From: Bog-756 sp035949055
Lineage (GTDB): Bacteria; Actinomycetota; Acidimicrobiia; Acidimicrobiales; RAAP-2
Direction: 5' to 3'
DNA length: 64,000 nucleotides
Assembly (NCBI GenBank): GCA_035949055.1
Contig: DASZIO010000036.1
Coordinates: 5,668-69,667 of the forward strand
The notes under the pieces are model-generated. The model did not search any database. It was not told the origin of the DNA and was given only the letters and a program-made list of their open reading frames with translations. Numbering within the stretch: the stretch's first letter is position 1; every line of letters starts with the position of its first letter. Positions 33,426 to 41,739 of the stretch are shown one piece after another. A program made the translations under genes and the position numbers.

Positions 33426-34292
33426 TCAGCCGGTGAACCGGGCCGACGCCCCGGCATCCACGTCCACCACCGAGCCGGTTATGTGCCGGGCCGCCTCCGA
33501 GGCCAGGAAGACCACGGCCGCGGTCACCTCCTCGGGTTCGAGCCACGGCACGGGTTGCGCATGCAGGGAGGTCATCCCTTCGACCACATCCTCGCGATTC
33601 GGGTGCTCGAGGTCGGGACGCATCAAGCGGTAGAGCACGTCGTTGTGGATCATGGGTGTCGACACGTTGCCCGGAGCGACCGCGTTCACTGTGACTCCGA
33701 AGGCGGCGAGCTCCAAGGCCACCGACTTGCACAGCCCGATCACCCCCCACTTGGAGGCCACGTACGCGGAGATGCCAGGGTTCGACGTGCGCCCCATCAT
33801 CGAGGAGACCCCGATGATCCGGCCCCAGCGCTGCCGCCGCATGTGCGGGGCTGCGGCCCGCATGGCATTGAACACGCCGGTCAGGTTGATGTCCAGGGTC
33901 TCGCTCCATTGCATCTCGCCCATGGTGCAGATCGAGCCCATGGTGGACACGCCAGCATTGGCCACCAGGATGTCGACCGACCCGAGCCGGTCGCGGGCGC
34001 CGTCGACGAAGGTGATCACACCATCGAGATCGCGCACGTCGGTGACCGCCGACTCGCAGGTACGGCCCTGCTCCTCGACCAGCCGCACAGTCTCGGCCAG
34101 GTCGTCGGCCGTAGCCATCGGGTACCCCACGGTCTCGAGGTCGTGGCAGAGGTCGCAGACCGCCACGTCGGCCCCGAGGCGGGCAAACTCAAGGGCGTGA
34201 CTCCGGCCCTGGCCGCGGCCGCCGCCGGTGATGACCGCCACCCGGCCGGCGAACGGAAGACCCGATATGCCGCTGCTGCGCTCGTCGGTCAT
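33426..34292 (-). CDS. Mycofactocin-coupled-type SDR oxidoreductase
   Basis: 288 aa. The NAD loop is VAVITGGGRGQGRSHALEFARLGADVAVCD. The stretch 'GYPMATADDLAETVRLVEEQGR', which replaces the normal adenine-pocket loop, is the insert that marks mycofactocin-dependent SDRs with non-exchangeable NAD. Catalytic Ser-Tyr-Lys: IIGVSSMMGR then YVASKWGV. Ends with ITGSVVDVDAGASARFTG. ATG 34292 with GAGAGGCGAG upstream is the start. No mycofactocin genes are in the window; dependence on that cofactor is inferred from the family. Confidence 0.85.
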   Translation of the reverse strand: MTDERSSGISGLPFAGRVAVITGGGRGQGRSHALEFARLGADVAVCDLCHDLETVGYPMATADDLAETVRLVEEQGRTCESAVTDVRDLDGVITFVDGARDRLGSVDILVANAGVSTMGSICTMGEMQWSETLDINLTGVFNAMRAAAPHMRRQRWGRIIGVSSMMGRTSNPGISAYVASKWGVIGLCKSVALELAAFGVTVNAVAPGNVSTPMIHNDVLYRLMRPDLEHPNREDVVEGMTSLHAQPVPWLEPEEVTAAVVFLASEAARHITGSVVDVDAGASARFTG

Positions 34293-34667
34293 CTCGCCTC
34301 TCTCGGTTTCCGGGACGGACTCCCACCCTCCCGTCGACCGGGACGGCAAATCCTAACGGCGTACCGGCTCCTCGCGGCCCGCGGCCCGCGGTCGCGGCCC
34401 ACGGCCGCGGCCCCCGCTCCCTGCGTCGTGCAACGTCATCTGTCCTGACATCGCCGTCAAGTTGAGCCGAGAACTCCAGACTCGGATGGTGTCCGGCCGA
34501 TCGACGACCATGACGGCAACGGAATCCGCCGCTTCATCGTGGCAACCGAGACCGCTGTTCGGCGCCAGGACACCGACGGTCGCCACCCAACCCCGGAGGA
34601 GCGCCACGCGGACCGGGCGATCGAAATCCCAGGGGTGTCGCACGCCGGGCGGCTAGACCATGGTGTG
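34293..34667. other. Divergent intergenic region with a GC palindrome cluster
   Basis: About 375 bp between the SDR gene and the next plus-strand gene. Around 34372-34420 the sequence is nearly pure G and C, with repeated CGCGGCC/GGCCGCG words that can pair in several ways. The rest shows no gene, RNA or operator that I recognise. Confidence 0.4.
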
Positions 34668-35234
34668 ATGGCCGGACCGTCGGGAGAATCCCCCCAAGTC
34701 ATTTCCCTGTCGCTCACCAGTCCGGAGGAGATGTTCGTTCTCGCGCCAGCTGACCTGTTCTCGGAGTACCGGAACTTCATGACGGGACTGGAGTACTGCA
34801 TCAGCGTGTTGCGGAGCCGCCCGGCCGGCGGCCCCGTACGGATCGAGCTGGCTCTGCCGCCGGACCAGGTCTCAGAAGGCATGGAGCAACGGATCGGGCG
34901 GACTCTCGACCGCTACTGCGATCACCGCATCGCCTACAACCAACGTGAGCGGCGCGCCGTCCGGCTGGACGGTCTGTTTTCGCTGTGGATCGGGCTCCCC
35001 ATCGTCGTCCTGGGATTCATCCTGGTGATCGTCAAGTCGAGCATCGTGGGCGCCAGTGGCAATGCCAACCTCGTCCTCGACTCCGGAGGCTGGGTGTTGG
35101 TGTGGGTGGGTCTCTGGTTCCCGCTCGACACGCTGCTGTTCACGCCGCTGTCGTACGGGCGAGAGAATCGAGTCCTCAAACGACTTCAAACCGCCGACAT
35201 CACCATCGAACCGCACCCCACGAGGAGGCTCTGA
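34668..35234 (+). CDS. Hypothetical membrane protein, 188 aa
   Basis: Not recognised. The first ~100 residues are soluble and mixed alpha/beta (VISLSLTSPEEMFVLAPADLF, then 'GPVRIELALPPDQVSEGMEQRIGRTLDRYCDHRIAYNQ'). Two membrane helices follow (LWIGLPIVVLGFILVIVKSS and VLVWVGLWFPLDTLLFTPL) with a short loop between. The basic C-terminal tail is cytoplasmic. The hairpin topology with a cytoplasmic head might be a small regulator or assembly factor. ATG 34668 is chosen; the frame is open further upstream but poor in protein-like sequence. Confidence 0.6.
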   Translation: MAGPSGESPQVISLSLTSPEEMFVLAPADLFSEYRNFMTGLEYCISVLRSRPAGGPVRIELALPPDQVSEGMEQRIGRTLDRYCDHRIAYNQRERRAVRLDGLFSLWIGLPIVVLGFILVIVKSSIVGASGNANLVLDSGGWVLVWVGLWFPLDTLLFTPLSYGRENRVLKRLQTADITIEPHPTRRL

Positions 35235-35396
35235 CCGGAACGCCGGACGGGACGACCACACCGGGACCGGACTGGACCGGGAAGGTTGCGAGCGGTTGCC
35301 TGAGAATGGACGCGGATCGTCCTCGCACGACGAGCGGGTGCAGCCCACCTACGGGCGGGCGGTCGTCATCCTTCCCGATGGGCAGCGATCAGTAGT

Positions 35397-36026
35397 GTGG
35401 GCGTCGTGGTAGTCGGCAACTACAGGGACTTCTTCGTCGTTGTCGCCACCTGCGCCGCCACTCTGATCGGGCTCCTGTTCGTCGCCATGTCCGTGTCCAA
35501 GGGCCGCGCTCAAGCTCACCCGCAGGTGATACGGGAGTTCAGGGCGGCGGCGTCGCTCCTGGCGTTCACCAATGCCTTCACCGTCGCACTCTTCGGGTTG
35601 GTTCCCGGCAACAACATCGGCTATCCGGCGGCAATCGTCGGGGCCATTGGGGTCTTCTTCACCGCGGCAGGGCTACGCACTACCCTCTCCCTCCCGGCTG
35701 AGCAGCAGCATCGTCGCCCGCAACTCACCCTGATCATTGCCTTGTTGGTGGTCTTCGGATTTCAGATCGTCAACGGGGTCGAACTCATCATCAACTCGCA
35801 TCACGGTGGGGCGCTGGCCACCATCGGGGATGTGCTGGTGGCCTCCCTGCTCATCGGGATCGGCCGCGCCTGGGAGCTGGTCGGCGACTGGGATACGGGG
35901 ATCATCTCGTCGATCGGCCGCCTGATCGGATACCAACCCCACGTCCAGAGTGCCGTGGATCACGAACGACCCGAGGAAGCCGGTACGGGGCCAGATGCTT
36001 ACACCGCCAGGAATCGAGCGGAATGA
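35397..36026 (+). CDS. Hypothetical membrane protein, 209 aa
   Basis: Five hydrophobic segments: near residues 10-32, 53-68, 76-94, 108-128 and 140-155. Features include YRDFFVVVATCAATLIGLLFVAMS at the start and a polar C-terminal tail of ~45 residues. The segment GLLFVAMSVSKGRA is common in small actinobacterial membrane proteins of unknown role. GTG 35397 or a GTG shortly after may be used. It overlaps the following small gene, so the two may be cotranscribed. Confidence 0.6.
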   Translation: MGVVVVGNYRDFFVVVATCAATLIGLLFVAMSVSKGRAQAHPQVIREFRAAASLLAFTNAFTVALFGLVPGNNIGYPAAIVGAIGVFFTAAGLRTTLSLPAEQQHRRPQLTLIIALLVVFGFQIVNGVELIINSHHGGALATIGDVLVASLLIGIGRAWELVGDWDTGIISSIGRLIGYQPHVQSAVDHERPEEAGTGPDAYTARNRAE

Positions 36027-36231
36027 GGACCGACTTGACCGTGTCGGCTGGCCGATGCCGACCCCGGTAGGTCCGCCCGCGGCCGACCCGAACGATCCCG
36101 ACGGATGGGATTGGGGCGATGACGATGACGAGGAGGAGGGGCTTCGTCCTCGTCATCCGGTATTGCGCCTGGTGCTGGTGTTGATCATCGTGCTGGGCCT
36201 GGTGCTTCTCTTGCTCGTCAGCGTGCTGTAG
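35995..36231 (+). CDS. Small acidic protein with C-terminal membrane anchor
   Basis: 78 aa from ATG 35995, or 58 aa from ATG 36055. An acidic cytoplasmic stretch (DGWDWGDDDDEEEG) is followed by RPRHP and a single hydrophobic helix VLRLVLVLIIVLGLVLLLLVSVL that ends the protein, the layout of a tail-anchored protein. Coding status rests on this composition and on the position just after the preceding membrane protein gene. Function unknown. Confidence 0.45.
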   Translation: MLTPPGIERNEDRLDRVGWPMPTPVGPPAADPNDPDGWDWGDDDDEEEGLRPRHPVLRLVLVLIIVLGLVLLLLVSVL

Positions 36232-36258
36232 CTGGCGTGTAGGCCCGGACCGGGATGG

Positions 36259-37014
36259 TCAGGTCGAGCGGCCCCAGTGGGCGAGGACGGTTCGGTACTG
36301 CCGGTCCCATGCGTCATAGGTACGACGCAGGTCGGGCCCGGGCCACCCGGTGGGCCACAGCTCGACTGGCAACAGCGGGTCGGCCTGCATGTGCCGGAGC
36401 ACGGCGGCCGAGAGCTCGAAGCCGGGCGCCAGGTCCTCGGGGCCATCCGTCCGGAGCCCGTCCAGCCGCCGGGCCAGTTCCTCGGCACACTGGGCCCACC
36501 CCCCGAGATCGAAGAGCTGCGCCGCCAGCGCGGCGCCGTCTCCATCGGGCCGTGCCGTGTAGACGGCGACGCCGGGTTCCCCGGCCGGGTCGGGCTGGAG
36601 GTCGATGTTGTCGGGTCGCAGCCAGACCCCTTCGCGCTGCTCGGCCAGTCGGGCCAGGATGAGACGGCGGCGCAGCGCGGAGCGGTCCTCGGCGGCCCGG
36701 CCGGTGGCGGTGACCACCGCCAGCCGCCATCCCCCGGTCCAGGGGCGGGTGGCCGCCCGGCGGCTCTGGTGCTGGCGTTCCTGGCGGGCCAGGAGGTGGC
36801 CACCCAGCCGATACCGACCCGACCCGTCCGTTGAGACCTCGCCCGCCGCCGCCATCCGGCTCAAGGCCACCCGGGCCCGGTTCTCGTTGATACCGAACAA
36901 GGAAGCCAGGTGCACCAGATGGGCCACGGGCAGCTCGGGCGGCTCCTGGCCCAGAAGGGCACTGGCCAGGACCGAGCGGGCCGTCAGCGGGCTGGTATTA
37001 CTTGCTTGTGTCAT
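36259..37014 (-). CDS. PaaX-family transcriptional regulator
   Basis: 251 aa. N-terminal winged helix: ARSVLASALLGQEPPELPVAHLVHLASLFGINENRARVALSRMAAAGEV in pieces, with 'G.n.n.aRvALsRM.a.G.v', the PaaX signature. The central RPDNIDLQP and a C-terminal domain 'LPVELWPTGWPGPDLRRTYDAWDRQY' also match. PaaX proteins repress phenylacetate catabolism using phenylacetyl-CoA, but actinobacterial paralogues control varied genes. This one is divergent from a fatty-acid desaturase with only 26 bp between starts. Its 5' end covers the desaturase -35 region, so it probably represses the desaturase and itself. Confidence 0.85.
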   Translation of the reverse strand: MTQASNTSPLTARSVLASALLGQEPPELPVAHLVHLASLFGINENRARVALSRMAAAGEVSTDGSGRYRLGGHLLARQERQHQSRRAATRPWTGGWRLAVVTATGRAAEDRSALRRRLILARLAEQREGVWLRPDNIDLQPDPAGEPGVAVYTARPDGDGAALAAQLFDLGGWAQCAEELARRLDGLRTDGPEDLAPGFELSAAVLRHMQADPLLPVELWPTGWPGPDLRRTYDAWDRQYRTVLAHWGRST

Positions 37015-37034
37015 CTGTCGAAGTTCTGTAATAT
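37006..37034 (+). promoter_or_regulatory. Promoter of the desaturase gene, leaderless type
   Basis: -35 TTGTGT (37006-37011), 17-bp spacer, -10 TAATAT (37029-37034). The -10 ends six bases before the ATG at 37041, so transcription would start at or next to the start codon and the mRNA would lack a leader. No ribosome site is present, which agrees. The -35 overlaps the start codon of the divergent PaaX gene. Confidence 0.65.
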
Positions 37035-37040
37035 AGCGCC

Positions 37041-37988
37041 ATGGCGCTCACCATGGTGGCCGACCGGGAGGCCCGGCCGGAGGTGCTCCCGAGCGAACGG
37101 CTCAGGGCCAACGGCATGGCCCGGCCCGAGCTACGGGTCGAGCTCCGGCGGATCGGCAACGTGCGCAACGCGGTCACCGTGGTTTCGGTGTGGCTGTGGG
37201 TCGCCGTCATCATCGGCGCGGCCGTCTGGATCGACAACCCGCTGGCCTATGTGGTCGCCTTCCTTCTCATGGGGCCGATGTACGCCCGGTTCGCCATCCT
37301 CATGCACGAGGCGGCCCACAAGCTCCTGTTCACCGACAAGCGGGTCAACGATTGGGTGGGCACCTGGCTCATCGCCTACCCGACCTGGACACCCATCTCC
37401 ATCTACCGGCGTGGCCACTTCGCCCATCACAAGGAGGAGTTCGGGCCGCGTGAGCCCGACATGGCCTTCTACGGTGGCTACCGCTGCGATCGCCGGGCCC
37501 TCTACCGCCGCCTCCTGCGCGACGCGGTCGGCATCTCGGGGTGGAAGAACTTCACCCCGCTGTTCAAGTCGTTGCGCAGCCGTTCGTTCCGACCCATCTC
37601 GCTCTCCATCCTCGGCGTGCAGCTCGTCCTGTGGGCGGCCATGTGGGCGGCCACCGGCCGCTGGTGGATCTACCCGCTGCTGTGGTGGCTGCCCTGGATG
37701 ACCCAGTGGCGGGTCATCAACCGCCTGCGGGCCATCGCCGAGCACGGTGGCCTCGAGGCCAGCGCCGACCGCCGGGTCACCACCCACAACGTGCGCCAGT
37801 CATGGGTGGCGAGGTTCTGGTTCGTCCCGTACAACACCGGCTGGCATCTGGCCCACCACGTTGACATGGGCATCCCCTTCCGCCACCTGCCGGCCTTCCA
37901 TGCCGAGCTCGAGCGGGCCGGCTATGTCACCGATGCCCTCACGTATCCCAACTACCGCTCGCTCTGGAGGGCTCTGGCCTCGGCCTGA
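37041..37988 (+). CDS. Membrane fatty-acid desaturase/hydroxylase family protein
   Basis: 315 aa di-iron membrane enzyme. Three His boxes are present: HEAAHKLLF near residue 89, HFAHHKEEF near 126, and NTGWHLAHHVD near 270. Membrane pairs lie around 45-85 and 185-210. It uses O2 and an electron donor to desaturate or hydroxylate an acyl chain or related lipid; the pattern HEaaH...HxxHH...HlaHH is shared by desaturases and beta-carotene/alkane hydroxylases. The promoter appears leaderless and probably controlled by the divergent PaaX-type regulator. Confidence 0.85.
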   Translation: MALTMVADREARPEVLPSERLRANGMARPELRVELRRIGNVRNAVTVVSVWLWVAVIIGAAVWIDNPLAYVVAFLLMGPMYARFAILMHEAAHKLLFTDKRVNDWVGTWLIAYPTWTPISIYRRGHFAHHKEEFGPREPDMAFYGGYRCDRRALYRRLLRDAVGISGWKNFTPLFKSLRSRSFRPISLSILGVQLVLWAAMWAATGRWWIYPLLWWLPWMTQWRVINRLRAIAEHGGLEASADRRVTTHNVRQSWVARFWFVPYNTGWHLAHHVDMGIPFRHLPAFHAELERAGYVTDALTYPNYRSLWRALASA

Positions 37989-38055
37989 GCCCGCACCCGT
38001 CCAACGCGGGGCCGGCGGCCGCACGAGCGGGCCAGCACCGCCCGGCTGCTCACGC

Positions 38056-39711
38056 TCAGATCGGTCGGTGACGCAGGGAGCGGTAGTGCCGCACCAGGGC
38101 CGCGGTCGAGCTGTCCTGCCCACTCAGATCGGGGGGGTCGGCCTCACTCAGCGCCGGGGCGAGTTGTTTGGCCATGGTCTTGCCGAGCTCCACGCCCCAC
38201 TGGTCGAACGAGTCGATCCCCCACACCGCACCCTCGGTGAACACGGTGTGCTCGTAGAGCGCCACCAGTTGACCGAGGACCGACGGCGTGAGCTTGGGCG
38301 CCGTGATGGTCGAGCTCGGGTGGTTGCCCGGCATCACCTTGTGCGGAACCAGCGACGCGCGGGTCCCTTCGGCGGCTACTTCCTCCGCGGTGCGGCCGAA
38401 GGCCAGGACCTTGGACTGGGCGAAACAGTTGGACATGAGCAGGTCCTGTTGGGTGCCGGTCTCGTGCGTGGACTCGGCGAACCCGATGAAGTCGGCCGGA
38501 ATGAGCTTGGTGCCCTGGTGGATGAGTTGGTAGAACGCGTGCTGCCCGTTGGTACCGGGTTCGCCCCAGAAGATCTCACCGGTCTGTCCCCACACCGGTG
38601 AGCCGTCCCAGCGCACCGACTTCCCATTCGACTCCATGGTCAGCTGCTGGAGATAGGCGGGGAACCGGGCCAGCCGCTGGCTATAGGGGAGCACGGCGTG
38701 GGTCTGTGCACCGAAGAGGTTGTTGTACCAGACGTTGAGCATGCCCTGGATGATCGGCACGTTGGCCTCGGGCGGTTCGCTGGCGAAGTGCCGGTCGATG
38801 GTGTGGAAGCCGGCGAGCATGTCGGCGAAAGCCTCGGGCCCGATGGCGATCATCAGCGACAGACCGATGGCCGAGTCGTAGGAGTAGCGCCCCCCGACCC
38901 AATCCCAGAAGCCGAACATGTTCTCGGGGTCGATGCCGAACTCCTTCACCGCCTCCTCGTTGGTGGATACGGCCACGAAGTGGCGCGCCACCGCCTCATC
39001 TCCGGCGCCCAGTCCCTCGAGCAGCCACTGGCGCGCCGCGGCCGCGTTGGTCAGCGTCTCCAGGGTGGTGAAGGTCTTGGACGACACGACGAAGAGGGTC
39101 TCGGCGGGCTCCAGGTCGGTGGTCTGGCTGTAAAGATCGACGGGATCCACATTCGACACGAACCGGCAGCTGATGTCGGGGGTGGCGTAGTCGCGCAGGG
39201 CCTCGTACGCCATGGCCGGTCCGAGGTCCGAGCCTCCGATGCCGATGTTCACGACGGCGCGGATCGGGCGGCCGGTGTATCCGGTCCATTCACCGGACCG
39301 CAGCCGTCGCGCCAGCGCGCCCATCCGGTCGAGGACCTCGTGCACCTCGGCCACCACGTCGTGGCCGTCGACGTCGAGATGGGTGCCCTTGGGCATGCGC
39401 AAAGCGACATGGAGCACGGCCCGGTCCTCGGTGGTGTTGATGTGGTCCCCGGCGAACATGGCGTCACGCCGCGCCTCCACCCCGGCCCGCCTCGCCACCC
39501 CCATCAGTAGCTCGAGTGTCTCGGGCGTGGCCCGGTGCTTGGAGTAGTCGAGACGCAGGTCGCCCGCGGTCGCCGACATCGCATCGCCCCGGCCGGGGTC
39601 CCCGTCGAACAGCTGGCGCAGGTGGGTATGGCGCACCTTCTCGAAATGCGCAGTCAGGCGGCCCCATTCCGCCGTCCGGGAGATGTCCACGGTGGCGTCG
39701 GATGTCTTCAT
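38056..39711 (-). CDS. pgi: Glucose-6-phosphate isomerase
   Basis: 551 aa, normal for the long bacterial/eukaryotic form. Interconverts glucose-6-P and fructose-6-P. Signatures: VVNIGIGGSDLGPAMAYEAL, VVSSKTFTTLETLTNA (sugar-phosphate loop), GGRYSYDSAIGLS, MESNGKSV, GQHAFYQLIHQGTKLIPADF and ESTHETGTQQDLLMSNCFAQ in pieces, and a C-terminal FDQWGVELGK with the catalytic Lys. ATG 39711 has AAGGAGAG upstream; the longer open frame is rejected. Its upstream region contains an array of PHO-box-like repeats shared with the divergent response-regulator gene. Confidence 0.95.
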   Translation of the reverse strand: MKTSDATVDISRTAEWGRLTAHFEKVRHTHLRQLFDGDPGRGDAMSATAGDLRLDYSKHRATPETLELLMGVARRAGVEARRDAMFAGDHINTTEDRAVLHVALRMPKGTHLDVDGHDVVAEVHEVLDRMGALARRLRSGEWTGYTGRPIRAVVNIGIGGSDLGPAMAYEALRDYATPDISCRFVSNVDPVDLYSQTTDLEPAETLFVVSSKTFTTLETLTNAAAARQWLLEGLGAGDEAVARHFVAVSTNEEAVKEFGIDPENMFGFWDWVGGRYSYDSAIGLSLMIAIGPEAFADMLAGFHTIDRHFASEPPEANVPIIQGMLNVWYNNLFGAQTHAVLPYSQRLARFPAYLQQLTMESNGKSVRWDGSPVWGQTGEIFWGEPGTNGQHAFYQLIHQGTKLIPADFIGFAESTHETGTQQDLLMSNCFAQSKVLAFGRTAEEVAAEGTRASLVPHKVMPGNHPSSTITAPKLTPSVLGQLVALYEHTVFTEGAVWGIDSFDQWGVELGKTMAKQLAPALSEADPPDLSGQDSSTAALVRHYRSLRHRPI

Positions 39712-39920
39712 TGGTCTCTCCTTCGTGGCCGTTCGCCCCCAGATCGTGGCCCGGATGGCGGCCCGGTCGGACCGGTGGTTGTCGGTCCCGCCGACGGGTC
39801 CCCTGGATGGAGGCCCGGGATCGGTGGGCCCGGGATCGGCCCCGGCACCAGGAGCCGGCCGGAGCACCCAGGCCCAGTCGACCACATTCGCCACCTTCGG
39901 ACCGTGGTCCGGAGGAAGAA

Positions 39921-39975
39921 GATTACCCACGGATTACCTTTCGGTGACCTGCCGATCGCGTCCCGTTCACCTGGC
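39921..39975 (+). promoter_or_regulatory. Five-unit 11-bp PHO-box-like array upstream of the first response regulator
   Basis: Five units start exactly 11 bp apart: GATTACC (39921), GATTACC (39932), GGTGACC (39943), GATCGCG (39954) and GTTCACC (39965). PhoP-type PHO boxes of actinobacteria are 11-bp direct repeats with GTTCACC cores, so this is a tandem site for an OmpR-family regulator. A possible -10 (TATGGT, 39981-39986) follows at the spacing seen in activated pho promoters, pointing toward the response regulator at 40231. The rest of 39712-40230, including a likely ~240-nt leader, holds no gene that I recognise. Confidence 0.65.
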
Positions 39976-40230
39976 TTTCTTATGGTCGAAGGCGATGGCC
40001 GCCTCCTATGGCACGCACTGCACGCGGCCTCGGATTCCGAGGGGACGCGGGGAGCTCGCTGGTCTAGGCGCGCGCCGTCGGGAGGCCTGGCCTCCTCTGC
40101 CTCTCACGGCATCGGCCTCATCCCCCGCCCAGCCCGCGAGGCAGTTCAACAGCGGTGGCAACGCCCGGGCCCGCCGTCGACGCGGCGGTGCCCGGGCCTG
40201 CACCCTGTTCCGGGGAGCCTCGGGTCAGCC

Positions 40231-40977
40231 ATGACCCTGGCTCTCCGCGAAGTCGACAACGGGGGGCTCCCGCCGCGGAGCCACCCCACCATCCTGGTCA
40301 TCGATGACGACACCCAGTCCCGCGACTGGCTGGCCGCCACCCTGTCGGTCGAAGGGTTCGACGTGGTCACCGCCGGATCCGGTGACGAGGGGTTGGAGCT
40401 GGCGGTATCGGTCCATCCCTCCCTCATCCTGCTCGACATGATGCTGGCCGACACCCAAGGGCTGTCGGTGTTCCGCCAGATCAGCCGGGTCTCGAGGGTG
40501 CCCGTCATCATGATCACGGCCCGCGACGACGAACTCGACGCCGTGCTCTCCCTCGAGGCCGGTGCGGCCGACCACATCACCAAGCCCCCGAGGCCGCGGG
40601 AGCTCACCGCCCGCATCCGGGCCGTGCTCCGGAGGGTGGGCAGCCTGGCCGGCGGGGAGACCCCGCCCGTCCCCGACGGCGTCTACATCCTCGGACCAGT
40701 CTCCATCGACCTGTCACGCCGGGAGGCGGTCATCCGGGGACAGGCGGTCGAGCTGTCTCGCAAGGAGTTCGACCTGTTGGCCCTGCTCATCACCGAAGCG
40801 GGCACGGTGGTCACCCGGACCCAGTGCATGGATCGGATCTGGCGCGGTAAGAAATTGGGGGACAGCCGCACCCTCGACACCCACGTGAAACGACTACGTA
40901 AGAAGATCGAGCTGAGGCCGGCCGACCCTCAGCACGTGCTCACCGTCCGCGGCATCGGCTACCGCTTCAAGCCGTAG
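40231..40977 (+). CDS. OmpR/PhoB-family response regulator (first of two)
   Basis: 248 aa. Receiver domain: TILVIDDDTQSRDW, phospho-acceptor D69 in LILLDMML, MITARDD, and K118 in DHITKPPRP. The C-terminal winged helix has EAVIRGQAVELSRKEFDLLALL, VVTRTQCMDRIW, DSRTLDTHVKRLRKKIE and a final VRGIGYRFKP. The layout matches RegX3/PhoP/PhoB. No histidine kinase is adjacent. An 11-bp repeat array lies upstream, suggesting autoregulation or control by the second regulator. ATG 40231 is chosen; the open frame upstream is a shadow. Confidence 0.88.
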   Translation: MTLALREVDNGGLPPRSHPTILVIDDDTQSRDWLAATLSVEGFDVVTAGSGDEGLELAVSVHPSLILLDMMLADTQGLSVFRQISRVSRVPVIMITARDDELDAVLSLEAGAADHITKPPRPRELTARIRAVLRRVGSLAGGETPPVPDGVYILGPVSIDLSRREAVIRGQAVELSRKEFDLLALLITEAGTVVTRTQCMDRIWRGKKLGDSRTLDTHVKRLRKKIELRPADPQHVLTVRGIGYRFKP

Positions 40978-41098
40978 GGGTCTGCCCGACGCCTCCTTCG
41001 TCCAGGCACCTCCCCCCTTGGCCGACGACGGGTTCGGGTGGACCCCTACGGCTTGAGGCACCGGCCGCAGTCGGCGATCCCGATCTCCTAGACTGGGC

Positions 41099-41150
41099 GG
41101 CGGCGATGGGGCTCGCCATAACCGTCGAACCCGGCTGATGGCTCCTACCG
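41099..41150 (+). promoter_or_regulatory. Fluoride riboswitch (crcB RNA motif)
   Basis: GGCGATGGGGCTCGCC (41102-41117) forms the P1 hairpin with the conserved GAUG bulge. ATAACC follows. A short P2 pairs CCG with CGG (41122-41134). The invariant CTGATGG (41135-41141) and CTCCTACC (41142-41149) come last. The loop GGGGCT can pair with GGCTCC to make the family pseudoknot. This reproduces the published fluoride aptamer nearly base for base. It sits 37 bp upstream of the first crcB start. Confidence 0.93.
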
Positions 41151-41186
41151 GAACGAGAGTTCGTGGCGCGACCGGAAGGAGAGACG

Positions 41187-41726
41187 GTGCCCCGAGTCAA
41201 GCCCGGCACCGCCGTGCCTCCGGAGCTCCCACTGCGCATCGTGGCCATCGCGGTGGGCGGGTCCCTCGGGACACTGTCCCGCTACGGGCTCGAGCGGACG
41301 CTCGCCCCAGCGGCCCTCGGAGTTCCCTGGCCCACGTTCCTGGCCAACACGGCCGGTTCGCTGCTCCTCGGCGTGCTCATCACCCTGGCGGTCGAGCGCT
41401 GGCCCCCCACCCGGTTCGTCCGACCGTTCGGCGCCATCGGCTTCTGCGGTGGTTTCACCACGTTCTCGACCATGGTGGTCGAGGCCTCCCAACTCGGGCG
41501 CCATGGACGCGTCGGCGTGGCCGGCTTGTACCTGGCCGGCTCCCTCGGTGCCGGCCTCCTCGCCGCCGCCCTCGGCATCGGGCTGGCCCGCTGGAGACTC
41601 CCGGCGGCCGGACGCCGGCCCATCCCCGACCCGGACGATCTGGGCTCGCTGCACGACGAGCCCCACCAGCCCATCGACACTGAGCCCGACGTCGGCCCGA
41701 CCCGGGCGGCCGAGCCGACACGGTGA
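41187..41726 (+). CDS. crcB1: Fluoride channel Fluc/CrcB, first subunit
   Basis: 179 aa from GTG 41187, which has AAGGAG five bases upstream (GTG 41163 is an alternative). Four membrane helices. The family marks are AVGGSLGTLSRYGLE, LANTAGSLLLGVLIT (the helix 2 'N..Gs..lG') and GFCGGFTTFSTMVVE, with the Phe-box and the Na+-site break. A ~55-residue hydrophilic C-terminal tail (PDPDDLGSLHDEPHQP) is unusual for the family. Paired with a second crcB 13 bp downstream, it likely forms the heterodimeric type of channel. Controlled by the fluoride riboswitch upstream. Confidence 0.92.
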   Translation: MPRVKPGTAVPPELPLRIVAIAVGGSLGTLSRYGLERTLAPAALGVPWPTFLANTAGSLLLGVLITLAVERWPPTRFVRPFGAIGFCGGFTTFSTMVVEASQLGRHGRVGVAGLYLAGSLGAGLLAAALGIGLARWRLPAAGRRPIPDPDDLGSLHDEPHQPIDTEPDVGPTRAAEPTR

Positions 41727-41739
41727 GGACGGGCAAGCC

